Below are positions 1 to 13,723 of a stretch of 64,000 bases of DNA, in pieces. How positions within the stretch are numbered: the first letter of the stretch is position 1; the number at the start of each line of letters is the position of its first letter. Source of the stretch: Chrysomallon squamiferum. Taxonomy: Eukaryota; Mollusca; Gastropoda; Neomphalida; Peltospiridae. The DNA lies in NCBI GenBank assembly GCA_012295275.1, contig CM022672.1:11109904-11173903 (forward strand). The letters are read 5' to 3'. A model generated the notes under the pieces. It saw only the letters and a list, made by a program, of their open reading frames with translations, searched no databases and was not told the DNA's origin. Position numbers and translations under genes: made by a program.

Positions 1-3000
1 CTTTTAATAGGGCTTCTGCTTTTTCAAGTTCATCCACTTTTTAGATATGTTTTAATGTTTTCAGGATTGCCTCATTATTATTGTGATATTGTCTTTATAA
101 ATTGTTTCTGATTGATATGTCTATCCTGTTAAACAAAGGTCGTAGTTCAACAAAACATACATGTATGCTATCCACAAAGTAGGTACTAAACTTGCCAGTA
201 AGTGCATAAAAGGCAAATGCCACAAATATTTACACTCATGCTTGCTGTTAAAATAAAGGCATGATCTCAAAATACCAAAGACAGTGCATGTATGTTTATA
301 TAATAGGTGGCCTCTGGTGAATTCTGTCAAATTTAGTCTTTTTGGTATAACTATATAATTCATGTGTATTAGAGATTGAGTCTGGTCATACTAAAGCATT
401 TTGGCCATCATAAACGTTTGTAAACTTAGACTACAAATGTTTAATTCTTGTTGTGTTGATGTTAATCTAGTCAGAAATCAATTTCCAGGAGTTCAATAAT
501 GTGGTTATGCATATGTGTAAAATTTGCAGGGAAAATATATTTTGTAGAGAGGAATTTGTATGTTAATCGTAATATATTTGTTTGAATTTTCAGCATTTAT
601 CACTTTGTAAGATTAATATTTATATAGTCAGTTTTATACATTTGCGCAAAACTGAAATCTTTTCATTGCATGCAGATACTATTTTTGTTACTAAATTGCC
701 ATTTCTTTTTTATAACAATTACTGTGATTTCACTTAACACATTCACTTTTTGTATGAAGCGGTCATGAATCATTAATTGTCCTCCTTGGACAGTGGGAAA
801 AAAGTTACAATGATTATTGTCATTAGTTAGGAATATAAACCAAGAGCACAATATGCTATGGCATTACCCTACAAGCATTCCCCATTAATAGTGCCACAAG
901 GCATTGGAAATACATTTAGAACGTTAAAAAAAAAAAAAAAAGGTTTTTCATTGATTTTCCAGAAATGTGCTCTTGAGCAAAATTTGTGCAATTTATTAAA
1001 GGTTGTGCTGTAATGGTTATATTTTGCTCAAAGAGAATGGATTAATATTTCATTGTTAAATCAGACAGAATTTTCTAGAGTTCCTATTTCAAATCCTACT
1101 GATGAAATAGCAATATATTTATGAAAAATATGTGCAAATGTATTGTAACTAAAATTTATTTATGCATAAATGTCAAAATAATTAAAATTACTGTTTTTTC
1201 AAATAGCATCTTTTCTCTCATCCATTTTTTTTTTTTTTTTGACTCACATAATAATAAGTTGGATTATATTTTATCCAGATAACACATTTAATACTTTGTT
1301 AATTATTATATTATTCATTATTTTTGATAACTTTGAATTTGTAGGACCTGTGAAAATAGATGGATGTAGTTAGGTTTAATGTTATTATTACTTTTGTATT
1401 TAAAAGAGTTTGGTGTGGGAGGTTAACTGATCAGCCCAATATGTTAGAAATTTGTTGTGTGGTTTTCAAAATAGGAAAATGTAGTTGTTTACAGTAAATA
1501 ATTCTAAAATTTATTTTATATTTCTTCCTGTTGGTTTAGGTTTGTTTTATATTTTAAGGTTCAAGATTGTGACAATGTGCATTTAAGAATGCATTGATTT
1601 ACAATCTTTGTTATTATTTATTAATCAGTTTGATGTGAATTTCAAAATACATGGCTTCCAAGGGGGGTCAGTGTTAAACTAATTTAGCATTGGTATTTTT
1701 TTTATTACTTCACCAAGTAGAATGTTATTTGTGAGTGTGAATGATAATAATTTCTAGGTGATATTTTCAAAATATGAACCAATGCATCGACTATAATTAT
1801 TAATGTTTTGCAGTTTGCAGAATTTGTTACGCTGTTCTGAATTTTGAACTTTTTCAATTTTTGCATGATGTTTATAATAATAAAAAAAAAAAAAATTTCA
1901 CATTATTTTTTATCTACAACATATTTTGAATAACTTGATGTTGAGTATTTTGTACTTTTGTCCGTTTTTATATTGTTAGCAAAATAAACAGTGACAAATG
2001 ATATCTTCCATATTTAACATGTAGGAAGGGTATTAATGCACATGTTCTGTAATTGTGAGATCTACTTCAGATTGTGTTTATTTATTATCCTTGGTTGATG
2101 TCTTTCCTTATGTTGTTGACTTAGTTGACAGTGCTTAACTTTGCCTTTATCCACAGATCTGTGATCGTTTTCAGATAACATGCTAGATTATTCACATAAA
2201 ACAAAAAACAAAAACAGTTTTATACAGTTATATATTTTTCCACACTAAAACAATTGCGGGTTAAATAAAACATTAACTGTGATCATTAAAGTAAATTCAG
2301 AAAAGAAACATTGCCAATTTGGCATGTCCATCAACTTTGCTGTTTGTTTATGTTTCAGCATGAAAATGTCATTGTTTGGTCCATCTGGACAACAGTTCTA
2401 ATCATTTGTAAAAACAAAGTTTGACACAATTGTAAAATTTCTTTTATTAATCATTAGCTTCACTTATTTTTGTTTGTTACAATTTTGCTATTTTTGAAGT
2501 ACATTTTATATTTCCTTTTTTATATTATCATTGTTAATGTAGAAAAGATGAAAAATCATATTTTTTATTCAATTTATTTTTAAGTTGTTGTTTTAAACCA
2601 GCAAAACAAAATTTTATATGCAGAAATGTGGAACCTAAGTAAAACAAAAATGTATTTATATTTATTTTAGATGTTTTAAAGAGAGAGTACTAGCTTTTAT
2701 CTAGATATTTACTTATAGTTGTGAAATTTAACTGAGTGAAATTTTCAGCAGCTTGATGACAAAGTGTGATTTAGAAAAGCTGTTAAAATTGTTCAGTGAC
2801 AGAGCATTGAAATTTTATGTGTTGTTACAGCATTTTATAACAAAAATTGCTTGTAGTCATTTGATTATTTGACAGATATTTTGACAAAAAGCAGCAAACA
2901 GAAAAAGAATAACACTGAAAAATTGAACTTAATTTAACTTTTTACTGTGGTTCCACAAAGCATGAATTTTATTTTGTTGTTTTACTTTTCTGCCAACAGG

Positions 3001-3484
3001 TATTCACAAAATCCTGAAACACAAAGTGTCTTATTTGTTATCCGTTCACATTGATACTCAGTTTAATATATTTATTACGTTTTGTATTTAAATTAGCAGA
3101 GTGTATCTGTTAAGTGTTGTTTCAGTTTTCTGTGAATCTCTCTGTCACCATTGTGTAACATGAAAATGTATTAAGCATATGGTGGCAGACTGATGGACTG
3201 GTAGAAATTTTTTATTATAAAAGTGATATAATTTAAAAAAAATATATATTTACTCATGTTTCACTTGTAGATATGTATTTATCCCATATTTATTTTTCTG
3301 TGGCCAGTTATATTTTTCTGCATGTGAGTTTTATATTTAATTAGAGTAAAGGCCATCAGATGATATTTTCAAGTGCAAATATAAATGCTAGTCAGTAATG
3401 TGACTACTACTTGTCACTTTATTATTTATATATTCCTTTTCTTTCTTTCTCTATCTTTCTCTCGATTTCTTTTTTCCCCATATT

Positions 3485-3516
<32 letters not shown>

Positions 3517-5350
3517 AACATTATCTTAAGAGCAGTAATGCTACTTATATATATATATTTATTTATTTATTTATTTACTGAAAGTGTAAATTACTGTGCT
3601 TGCCATTTTATATCTGTCTCTCTTTTGATTATTTTTTTCACCCCATGTAAAACCTTGTGTAAGTAACGTGAAGTGGTTTATTTCTGATTTGATTTAAATA
3701 CAAAATGTGAATAACAAATAAAATAAAATTGTTTTAATTTGCAATCAGTGAAAATTTAGAGATTTGTTTAGTAATTTGTCGTAAAATATTTTTAAAAATA
3801 ACTACATATATCTTGGTAAGCATAATCAAATTTATGGGATTTTCATTTTACATCTTCAAATAAAAAATGGTTATTAAAAATTTAATTTTTTAAACCAAAA
3901 ATCATACAATAATACATTTTAGTTAAAAGATTCCATTTTCAAGTTGCCTGTTAAAGTCACTGTTTCCATATTTATTTTTTGGTGTTGGGATTAAGCAGAA
4001 ACTTACACGTGCAATATTTCAGGAAATGTTCTTTTTCGGTTATGTCTTTGTATTCATATTGCTTATTTTTTTATAGCACCACGTCAGTACAGTGATATTG
4101 TATCAATATTGTGATTTTATCCAAAATATAATATTCCATTAATAAATTAACAGCTGCTGTTTAATTCTGTTTGTAGAATTCTGAGATTTAGTACAAATCT
4201 GTGACGTTGAATAACTCCAGGATCACTGTCATGTCTCAATTGTTCTTTTGTTAACTTTGACATAGGTTTTAACATCTGACCAAATTATGATTTTGCAATA
4301 CAACAAATATTTCATATATTTCTACATAAAACTTGATTAATTAGATCTGTTTCTTTACAGGATAAACTTGAAGAACTTTTAACATTTGCTATGAAGACCT
4401 AAATATAATTAATTATGCAAGAAGTTATTATAAAACTTGGTAAATTTTTTTATTTAAAGTAAAATAAACAAAGACAAAATATATATATATCACGTTTTTT
4501 CTGCAGAACAGTATTAATGAATAAACAATAATTGAGTGTATTTTCATTATGATTAAATTAATTTTTTAATACCTATTTTCATGATAGAGTAAATGTAATT
4601 TGTCACATGTTCAAACCTTATCCTCATACCATAACACTGCATATACAAATATTTCAATGTTAAAAAATTATTTGTTTCACTGTGTAATTGTGAATTTATT
4701 TATTTATTTATTTATTTAATGTTTCAAATGACTCAGTATTAGTATTTTTATATTTGTAAAATATAACTGAGTTTAAAAAACAAAGAAAATTATGCTATAT
4801 TTTGTTTATTTTCAGAGCTGTAATTTTTTTTGAAAGAAAAATGTACATTGTAGTTGCTATTTATTTGGAATTTTGTAAATTGAACTGTTTGTACCATCAG
4901 TTAGCTAATATTTAATGGTGGATATTTTATTTGCATGTATAATCTTACATTTCTTGACCAATTTCACACCAGTTGTGTTTTGTATATGGGGAGTTTTCTT
5001 AGCATTTTTGTTGAATGCCGTTATGGATTATAAAGTTTCTATGTTTTAATAAAAACAAGTCTTGTTTTTTTATTTTACTAAACAATGAACACTGCACAAG
5101 TGTCATTGGTGGCTTGTTTATGTTTCAATAATTATTATTTACTGCTTAATGTTAGAATTTTTTGAATTCATCATTGTCAAAATTATTCCAAATAGAGAAA
5201 ATTCATGGTCGCTTTGTTTGATCATATTGCTGCTAACACGTTATTTATATTTTTAAAATAATTTTAATATCTTTCTATTCTTAACATTTGTGTAAGATTT
5301 TCTTCAGAAAAATAAAGGTTTTCAATAGTAAAAGCATGATTGTTGTTTAC
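1..5350 (+). other. Non-coding T-rich stretch, probable 3' UTR of an upstream + gene
   Basis: No credible exon is visible here on either strand; the few short open frames are AT-rich and resemble nothing. The + strand carries clearly more T than A, the pattern seen on the sense strand of introns and UTRs in every gene of this window. The bias flips to A-rich after about 5350. An AATAAA hexamer lies near 5312, just before the flip, and would suit a cleavage site. I infer a 3' UTR of more than 5 kb, or a last intron plus UTR, of a gene left of the window. It contains poly-A near 3487-3511, a short AT run with TTTA repeats near 3547-3580, and further TTTA repeats near 4696-4719. Confidence 0.4.
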
Positions 5351-6145
5351 TAAAAGCATTGCTAAAAATACTGAATATATCACATTATTAATAGGTTACA
5401 TTGGTTAATTTTGTCAAATATCTACTCATTAATTACAAAAGAATCATAGATTGGAGGCCTGGTTTGTTCACTGAAAACTAAATCTACTTAAATTTAATTT
5501 TAAATAGAAAAAGAAATAGGATTTCATACCAGTCATTTAAAATTATATTTAAGTTAGCCTTTCAATAAATATGTTAGGCAAAATCTCATTTTTCTGAGAA
5601 TGATGCTTTAAATTCATTATATATTTATTAAAATATTTAAAAAGAGATGTGTATAAATATGCACAAATGAACAAAAGACTGTTGTAAAATACATTGTTTT
5701 ATTTACTCTTTGATCATCATAACTGTAGTTACAGTATGAATGAAAGAAACTAAACTAAAAAGAAATGCAAAAAACTTTCAAATATGTTCTCGTAAACAGT
5801 TTGATAACTAATGTTTAAGACAAACATCATGAAATAAGAAAAATCATCAGTATGCTTATTTTTGTTAAATCAATAATAATTACAATTATTATTATTATTT
5901 TTACATAAATTACTAATCTAGTGTAATTCATTATAATGGGTTTAATAATATTAATTCAAAGTAGAACAAGATATAATGTTTTTGCTGAAAAGTCTTGAAC
6001 AAATTGTTTCCTCATAGTGAAATTATGATAAAATTAATAGTTTGGTTTTAATAATAAATATTTATATTAAATTTAAGTATAATATCAATTTACTGAAATA
6101 TCTCAGTCCATGGGTATTATTTTAGATTCCAGGTTCCTTTGGATA
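5351..6145 (-). other. Non-coding, probable 3' UTR of the orphan membrane-protein gene
   Basis: A-rich on the + strand, so T-rich in the sense of the minus-strand gene that ends at 6146. No exon-like sequence. Probably 3' UTR and spacer between convergent transcripts. Confidence 0.3.
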
Positions 6146-7252
6146 TTAGGCCCAGAAGGCACCCATGGCTATGATACATCCTATCAAAATTAATAGTCCA
6201 AAATTATTCATTGTGCGAACTCCAAACATGGTTTTATCATCTGAACAACAGATACAAAAACATGAAAACATCTTCAGCCAACTACCACACCAAGAGTTTA
6301 CTGTCCACTGTCCATTGTCACAGAGCAGAGTGCAGCAAAATACTGGGCAAGGAATATCACACTTGCAGCAACATTCTTGTAGGTTGCAGGTACAGAGATA
6401 TTCTTGCTGTCTACAGCAACAGCATCTCCACCATAAATTGCAACAGCCATGTTCACCTCCAATCCTGTTGTAAACTGTAATATATCGAAAAAGGCAACTT
6501 GCTAATCCACTAGCCATAGCTAATATTGAAAGAGTATGGCCTTGGTGATCACAGCTGCACCCATAGTTGAACATTAACAAAATTATGGCTTGAGGAATTT
6601 CTTTGAAATACAAACTAATATAGAGATCATACTGAGCATGGCCTAATTTAAATGTTATTATTCCCAGGTGACAGAGAATATCAAGAATGATGTTAATGCA
6701 CTGGAGAACAGCAATAAAAGATCCAGCCATAGAAAAAACAGAATAAATCTGTCGTATTATTTCTCTATTTGTTCCACACATAGAAGTTCCTTGAATTATG
6801 TCTAGTTTATTAATTTCATAGCAAATACTTCTGTCAAACCTGAAAACAAGCACCCAGTCACTTGCAATGTCCCATGCAAGCACTAAAATGGTGAACATTT
6901 TTAAAAATGTAAAAGCATTTGATGGATTTTGATCAGTCAGGGTGGTTCCACTTTCAGAAATGTTCAACTTCTCTTCATAGTTGTTTTCTCTGTGATCTAA
7001 CATCTGCTGATCAGAGTAAGAGTTTCTCAAATTTTCTCTTTGAAAGGATTGCGCAGGTTCAAAACCTCTTAGTTCTATTTCATCAGTAGGAATGCCGGTG
7101 CTGTAATTGCTTGGGAACAGATTTTCAGCTCTCATTAAGTTGTGATCATATGGTAATGGTGGTTTGGTGACTGGATCAGGTTGTCTTCCTCTGTAAATCT
7201 GATAGTCATCTAATTCATTTTGGAAACTGTAATTAATACTGCCTCTCTCCAT
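6146..7252 (-). CDS. Orphan multi-pass membrane protein with cysteine-rich loop (368 aa)
   Basis: A single uninterrupted frame of 368 codons; I do not recognise the family with confidence. Residues 1-115 are hydrophilic, rich in Asn, Gln, Glu and Pro, with no signal peptide. Hydrophobic segments follow at about 116-138, 169-200, 210-231, 240-260 and 349-368, the last reaching the C-terminus. Between the fourth and fifth lies a run of 21 cysteines (C270-C336) with clusters such as RCCCC and ECCCKC, which suggests heavy S-acylation or metal binding. The motifs WDIASDW in the first segment and YFKEIPQAIILLM in the third faintly recall XK-related proteins, but this is a weak resemblance. A CAG acceptor-like site about 20 bases upstream of the ATG may mark a 5' non-coding exon. 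Its coding composition is much less AT-rich than the flanks, supporting a real gene. No function is assigned. Confidence 0.75.
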   Translation of the reverse strand: MERGSINYSFQNELDDYQIYRGRQPDPVTKPPLPYDHNLMRAENLFPSNYSTGIPTDEIELRGFEPAQSFQRENLRNSYSDQQMLDHRENNYEEKLNISESGTTLTDQNPSNAFTFLKMFTILVLAWDIASDWVLVFRFDRSICYEINKLDIIQGTSMCGTNREIIRQIYSVFSMAGSFIAVLQCINIILDILCHLGIITFKLGHAQYDLYISLYFKEIPQAIILLMFNYGCSCDHQGHTLSILAMASGLASCLFRYITVYNRIGGEHGCCNLWWRCCCCRQQEYLCTCNLQECCCKCDIPCPVFCCTLLCDNGQWTVNSWCGSWLKMFSCFCICCSDDKTMFGVRTMNNFGLLILIGCIIAMGAFWA

Positions 7253-9871
7253 ATTTTAAAAAATAAGTTTCTGTCAGCCAATTTGTTATCTGTAATTATA
7301 AAATTAATGATAGAATAATTTTATGAAAATAAAGTTTGATTTTTTATACATAATAAATGTGCTATATGAAGAATAGCAGATTAATGATTTATAAAAAGGA
7401 AAGTGGATATAATGAAGTTAGAATAAATTTTAGTATATAAATAAAAAATAAATGAAAATATGGGTGTGGAATGGGCAATAACTACCAATAATTTACATGA
7501 TTATGAAAAACTAAAAAAATACACATGAATAACATTAAAATCTGTCAAATAAAATAATTATCTTAACAGGAAATTGATCAGTAACAAACAGGACCACATA
7601 TATCCATTGTAACTATGTAAGACTATATGAGATCGTATATTATGAATTACACTTCATTAAACATTTCAAAGGTACCAAAAATCTATATTTTATTTATGAT
7701 GTATTGGGAGAAATCATTTCAGAGCTTACTAAAAACAACAATATTTCTATTAAGCTGAAAAAAAGAAACCAAAAAACTTTTAATTACAGCACTGTATACA
7801 AATTATTTGTAATAAAAATACTTACTTTTACTGAAGTTGTTATTTCACTGAAACCAATCCTTTATATATCAGCAACCCAATTCTGTTGTTCAAATAGCTT
7901 CCTTGATAAATCATGTAGCTATAAAGTCTTTACTTTATCAGCTGATAACATTTTTGACAGCATGCGCTTTCTCAAGATAATGTTAGTGAGTCATAAAAAT
8001 GTCAAACTCTTTTATCTTGGAGCATACCTGAGTTGCTTCAATATTTAATTTAAATGTCCAGCCCTGCCTTTTTTTTTTTTTTTTTGATGATAGAGACAGT
8101 GGGTATTCAAATATGTTTCAATGTTTCAGTATCTTGCTTGTGCGATAATCAGGGTTAAAGACCAAGTACAATGCTGGTAGATGAAATGTCACATTTATCT
8201 ACATAGGACTTTGACAATTTTCACTATACATCTTTACTTTTTTAAAATATCAGTTAATAGATCTGTCTAATAAATATAGATTTTAGAAGTTTTCTAATAA
8301 TAATAATAAAGAAAAACTAAATAAATAAAAAATAAAAAAATAAAAAATAAATAATAATAAGAAAATTATATATAAAAAAAAAAAAAAGAGCAAAAAAACA
8401 ACAAACAAAACAAAATGGATTCAGTAATTTTATTTTGAAAATAAAATGCCTCTAATAAATTATTTCAAATATAATAATAAAATAGTATATACATGTTCAA
8501 TAGGTTATGTATGTATTTAAAATTTAACATTTATATACATATGGCAAACTCATTTTCACATCAAATTAAAGAAAAATTTTGTTAGATATAAATTAGATTA
8601 TTAAAATATTATAACCCACGATTAAAAATATGTATATATTCTTTAAGATTTTTTTATTACCAATGTGATATTTATATTAACAGCCACATATACAAATTAT
8701 GTTTCAAAAGTCAAATCAAAACTGAAAGAAGTAGAAGAAGAAAAAGAAAACACAGCTAAATTTTATTTTCATTTTCTAGTGTAACTGTTAAATATGTCTC
8801 CTCCTGAGACCCAGTTCATAAATTATTTTAAAAATTTTAAATTCAAAATAATAATTTTTTTTAAAAATCGTTCACATACAACAAAAACAACGAAGCTGTT
8901 TTGATAACAGTAACCTTCATTATTCATTCTGCACCAGTGTAAAAGATCTGCAATTCCTAACAGTAGTAATATATATACTTAGCAACTACAATTAATTCTT
9001 AAACATATTTATCATGTTGGTTAATAACCTGTTGTGAGGAACCACTATATGCTTTTCTTATATATTCTGTCTAAGATTAATAAAGCTTTGTCTGGTTTTC
9101 TGCAGTTCAGCAGTGTTTTTCTGGACATTTATTATTTAACCGAAAATGATTCTGTCTAGGATTAATAAAGCTTTATTACAGTTAGTTATTTCAACATAAA
9201 TTCTGGCTTTAGCCAGCAGTACTAAAACGGTGTCAAAAATAAAACAACAGTCATTTGAGTTTTCTTTTGTAATCTGTAACAACAGAAAATAGTTTTACAC
9301 AAACACTGTTGTCAATCACTCACTGTCACTGTGTCATTCACTCACTCAGTCTTTGCGTAACTTACAGATAACAGAACTAAATTAGGGCAAATGACACTTA
9401 GCTAGACAGTAATTTGCATACTTGTCTATAAAGACTTGGACCATTTAAATGAACATCAGTTGAATTTAGCTATTAAGCTAACAAATGTTGTTTATTAGGA
9501 TAAAACGTTTTGTTGAATGTCAGAACAATTAATAAACCGAGTAATGCAATTAAAAGTGAGAAAATAACTGTTAATTTTATTTTATTTTTAAGGATAGTAA
9601 AAATGTGTATGCTTTGATAATGAATGTTATGATGAAAGTATGTTCTTATGAGTAGGTATATAACTAAGAAAACATATCAAGTGACACTGATTTTCAATAT
9701 TTGTAAAAAATTAAAATACCGCATAATATATTTGTATTTTAGGAAATTCATAACAATGAAAATATCTGAGAAAATGCATAACAAAGAAAATATTATATCT
9801 TATATATATGTTAGAAGAGAAAGCACAAAATTAATATATAACAGGTCATGAAAATGTATTTTTCATTGATG
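7253..9871. other. Intergenic, no gene seen
   Basis: AT-rich spacer between the 5' end of the orphan membrane gene and the 3' end of TMEM128. An open frame at 7704-8048 (+) has AT-driven composition and no splice or homology support. Poly-T lies near 8070, A/AAT-rich simple sequence at about 8299-8420, and a short direct repeat (TTCTGTCTA-G-ATTAATAAAGCTTT type) near 9066 and 9149. The part next to 9871 is likely the TMEM128 3' UTR. Confidence 0.4.
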
Positions 9872-11492
9872 TCATCCAAACATGGCAACGACAACAATAA
9901 ATCCCATGAAAAGTGTAAAGAGAATGAATGGTGTAAGAAAACTCCAGACTGGCCACAATCCAATCATCAAACTGAAATAAAAACAAATAAAAACTATTGA
10001 ACATAGGTAATTTATCAGAAAAGACAAAAGTATATCTGAAAAAAATATATATCCACAACTGAAAAAAAAAAAAAAAAAAAAGAAATGTCAAAATTACTTA
10101 AAAAAAAAAAAATAATACAAAATAATAATATTTTATTTTTTGATCCTTTTTTTTTTTTATCAGTGGCTTTATTGGTAACCTTAAATAAAAATCATTTAAA
10201 AAAAAATTAAAAATAAATAAATAATAAGATCTTTTAGGAGATGAACACTACTTGTTTACATATCAGAAATCTCAGAATATAAATTTCATCAAATAAACTG
10301 GTCAAAACAGATAAGCAAAGAGTTTTAACTATAACCGGTTTTACTGGTAACTTAAAACTAGTTTCATTTTTTCAAATTAACATTTTTGTAATGGATATGA
10401 AATGCTTCCAGCCAAAACTGTCATTAAAAAGTGGCAAAACAAAATAATATTAAAAAATAATAAAATAAGATAAATAAAATAAAAAAAGTATAATATATAA
10501 ATAAAACATCAAATATTCATCACTCTGAATGTGGTGAAGAACATTTTATTATTTTTTCATCTATTTTATTTATTTTTAAAGTGGTACCTTTAATTTCTTT
10601 ATCACATGCATCAGTTCCTTAAAAATAGTTTAAATGTGATATAGTATTAAATGACGTTAAAACATTTGTCAGAAATGACAATGTTGCTGGATATAAAAAA
10701 ATTAAAAAATTCTATAGGTCAGTTGGTTCACTGGACATTTCAGTTTTTATCTTTTATGAATCCTATGGGAAAAACAGAAGTGAATACACTTTCAAATAAA
10801 CTATTGGATACCAGAAATATGAAGTTTTTATTTATTATTATTTTTTAAACTAAATTATCAGTAATTGAAATTTCAGAGCATATTCATGAATAATTTAAAA
10901 AAAATCAATTAATTCTTACTTTAAAAATATAATTTATATGACATATTAAGAGATAGTATTTAATAATAATAATAACAATAATAATAATAATAATAATAAA
11001 GAAATAAAAGAAATTAACCATAAATACATATATACATATATCTATAATAAAAAGAAATATGTGTACTGGTTATGACCATTTTAGAAGTCATAACACAACT
11101 GAGTTAAACTGAATCTCTGGTTCCTTATAATTCCTGGGTAACAGTTACCACTTTTCCAACTTTTACGATTACAGAGAAATAAAAGGGAAAAAAGCTCTGA
11201 CTTAATTATTAATACCATATGAATATTATGCAGTCACATTAATTATTAATTCTTACCAAATTCCACCAGAGATGAATGCTGCTGAGGCTATAGGAATGGC
11301 TGCTGGGTACATACGCTCCCAGTTCTCAGAGCTAATCTTTTTAATACAAGACAACCATACTATGAGAAAAAATGCAATGGAGATGTTGATTCCAATAAGG
11401 ATGGCCCCAATGTTGAACCACAACCTAAAAATTAAATCAGAACACTATTTTATTTTGAAGGGAAATAAAACAAATAACCAAAAATTTTAAAT

Positions 11493-11544
<52 letters not shown>

Positions 11545-13029
11545 CAAAAAAAAAAAATAAAATAAAATAAAATAAAATAAATAAATAATAATACTTAAAA
11601 AAAGAAAAGAATGGGAATAACATTAAAGGATTTACTCAACTGAATACAGTTATCCTCATTATTACAGTACATTACTAATTTACTATAAATAATACAGTGG
11701 AACATTTTCTTGTTTATCATTCTTATTGTGTTATTTATTACATTAATAGTATTATATTCATAAAATTTTATGGTTGTCTTTATTAGTACTGATATTATAC
11801 CAATATTTTTTATATATATACTATAACTATACTGTTTGTTTTTTGGAGCGAATTAGATAAATATGTAAATACTTTATAGATTCTCTACTAATATTTAAAT
11901 GTTAACAATACATTGCATTTTCCTTATTATTATTAAAAAAAAATCCATAATTATTACAGATCTCTATGCTATAAAAGGTAATTTTATGGTTTTCATTTAC
12001 ACATCTGTTTTGATGCTGTCATGGATTAGTTTTGTACAATTCTCCAATCAAAATTATTTTGCATACTTGAAAATTTATTATTATTCATTATTAATATTTA
12101 TGATTAGAGGAAGGGAGATATTATTTTGTAGCACATGTATATTCTATTTCTGTTTGTTTGTTTTTAAATTATTTTTTTAAATTTTATTACTTTATCATAT
12201 TCTTATTACTATTATTACAGAAATAGTTATATAGCAACATATATACATACTGAGATGAACAGAAACAGACTGGTGTAAAAATGACACCACACGTCTCTCT
12301 TTTTATATTGTTATTTTAAATTGAGTTATTATTATTATTATTATTTTGAATATGGTATTTTTATTTACTAATACAAGTAATACTGAAATTACAGTATTGT
12401 ATTTTTTTGTTACACAAACAAACATATAGTATATACAAAAATATTATACAATCATACATACATACTTGCAAATAGACAAACACGCACACATACACACACA
12501 CACACACACACACAAATATAGATTATACATATACATATACATTAGACTGTTGTAAATCTGTGTTATAGAAGACTACACCCCACCTGTTGATTCTAGGATC
12601 ATATCTCAAAACGAGAAAGAAGTCAGAAAAATGAAAAACTGCTACAGCAGCAATCAACCACAGAATATTTTGAAAGCTAAAAACTGAAGTTTTCCGTCTA
12701 TATTTTTCAAACTGTTTCTCAAATTCCTTTTGTGTCTTTAAATCAATATTTGCACTCAAGCTACCCCCATCACCTTTGTATCTGTCGGGGTCATGCAAGG
12801 CATCTGTAATTAAAAATGTATTCACAAATTGTTTAAAAAGTTTAAAATCAGTGTAATGTTGTTTTTTTTTTTTATATTTATATATTACTATTACTTCTAG
12901 TGAACACTGAGTCAGGGACACACATTTTATATCGTTAACAATTTTTTGAATTAAACAAGAACAACATTAAAAAAATAACAACAATAATAAAAAATCATTT
13001 TAATGTTAAACATAAAATTATGTGAATGA

Positions 13030-13091
<62 letters not shown>

Positions 13092-13337
13092 CAACAACAA
13101 CGAAATGAAGCAACAGGATGTGAAAACTCCCTAAAAATAAATAACTACGTAAGAAAAATTAAATTAATGATATTATGTTCATTCAAAGTATAGAAATGTC
13201 ATTTTTTATTTTAGAACGTTATGACAAAACAAGGAATTGTTAAATAATAATAAAATACCTGGATCAATTTCTTTAAGAAACTGTCCAGCAATTTTCGACT
13301 GAACTTTTCTACGAAATGCTTCTTCTCCGGAAGCCAT
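9872..13337 (-). CDS. TMEM128: Transmembrane protein 128 (TMEM128), four exons, 188 aa
   Basis: Exons in coding order: 13259-13337, 12584-12803, 11257-11424, 9872-9971. All junctions are GT-AG, phases match, and the 567 nt encode 188 residues plus stop. The protein has a hydrophilic N-terminus with a charged helix (about 47-64), then four hydrophobic helices at about 70-92, 102-125, 140-160 and 165-187. The most family-specific part is the C-terminal half: YPAAIPIASAAFISGGI, then LWPVWSFLTPFILF and GFIVVVAMFG, which follow the vertebrate TMEM128 pattern (PALIPI..., LWHVWSFFTPLLLF). TMEM128 is a small four-helix protein thought to reside in the ER; its biochemical role is unclear. The start MASGEEAF was chosen because it opens the first exon in frame and the next upstream exon-like signal is absent. 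A CCGGAAG ETS-type motif overlaps the start region. It is transcribed divergently from securin. Confidence 0.9.
11493..11592. repeat. AAAT and AAAAT simple repeats
   Basis: About 12 copies of AAAT, a poly-A stretch, then AAAAT units, in TMEM128 intron 2 beside the exon at 11257-11424. Confidence 0.8.
13031..13089. repeat. AAT trinucleotide microsatellite
   Basis: About 18 copies of the AAT motif followed by a few ACA units, in TMEM128 intron 1. Confidence 0.85.
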
Positions 13338-13636
13338 TTTGATGCTTCTGTCTAACAACAGTACTTTAACACAGACAGAAATGCTACAAATGGCGTTATC
13401 GTCAACGAATGTCCACAAACACTGAATCAAAATAAAAAAGAAAAGAAAAGAAAGTGAAGTGAAAGGATAAACTAAAAAATATAATAGTAAAACATACGGC
13501 AACAAGCCAAAACCAAAACGTTAATAAAAGTTTCCTTTATTATATTTTATTATAGAAATTAAAATTTTAACTCTGATATTAATATATTACTTATTATTAG
13601 TTTTATTTAATTCTTAGACAAGTCTTGTTAACATAA

Positions 13637-13637
<1 letters not shown>

Positions 13638-13723
<86 letters not shown>
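13638..13723. repeat. Palindromic AAT/ATT microsatellite
   Basis: (AAT)n directly joined to (ATT)n, so the two halves are complementary and can fold into a hairpin. Upstream of TMEM128. Confidence 0.85.

Noticed and set aside
7704-8048. 114-codon open frame on +
   Set aside because: Lys/Asn/Phe/Ile-rich translation typical of AT-rich random sequence, no domain and no splice or composition support.
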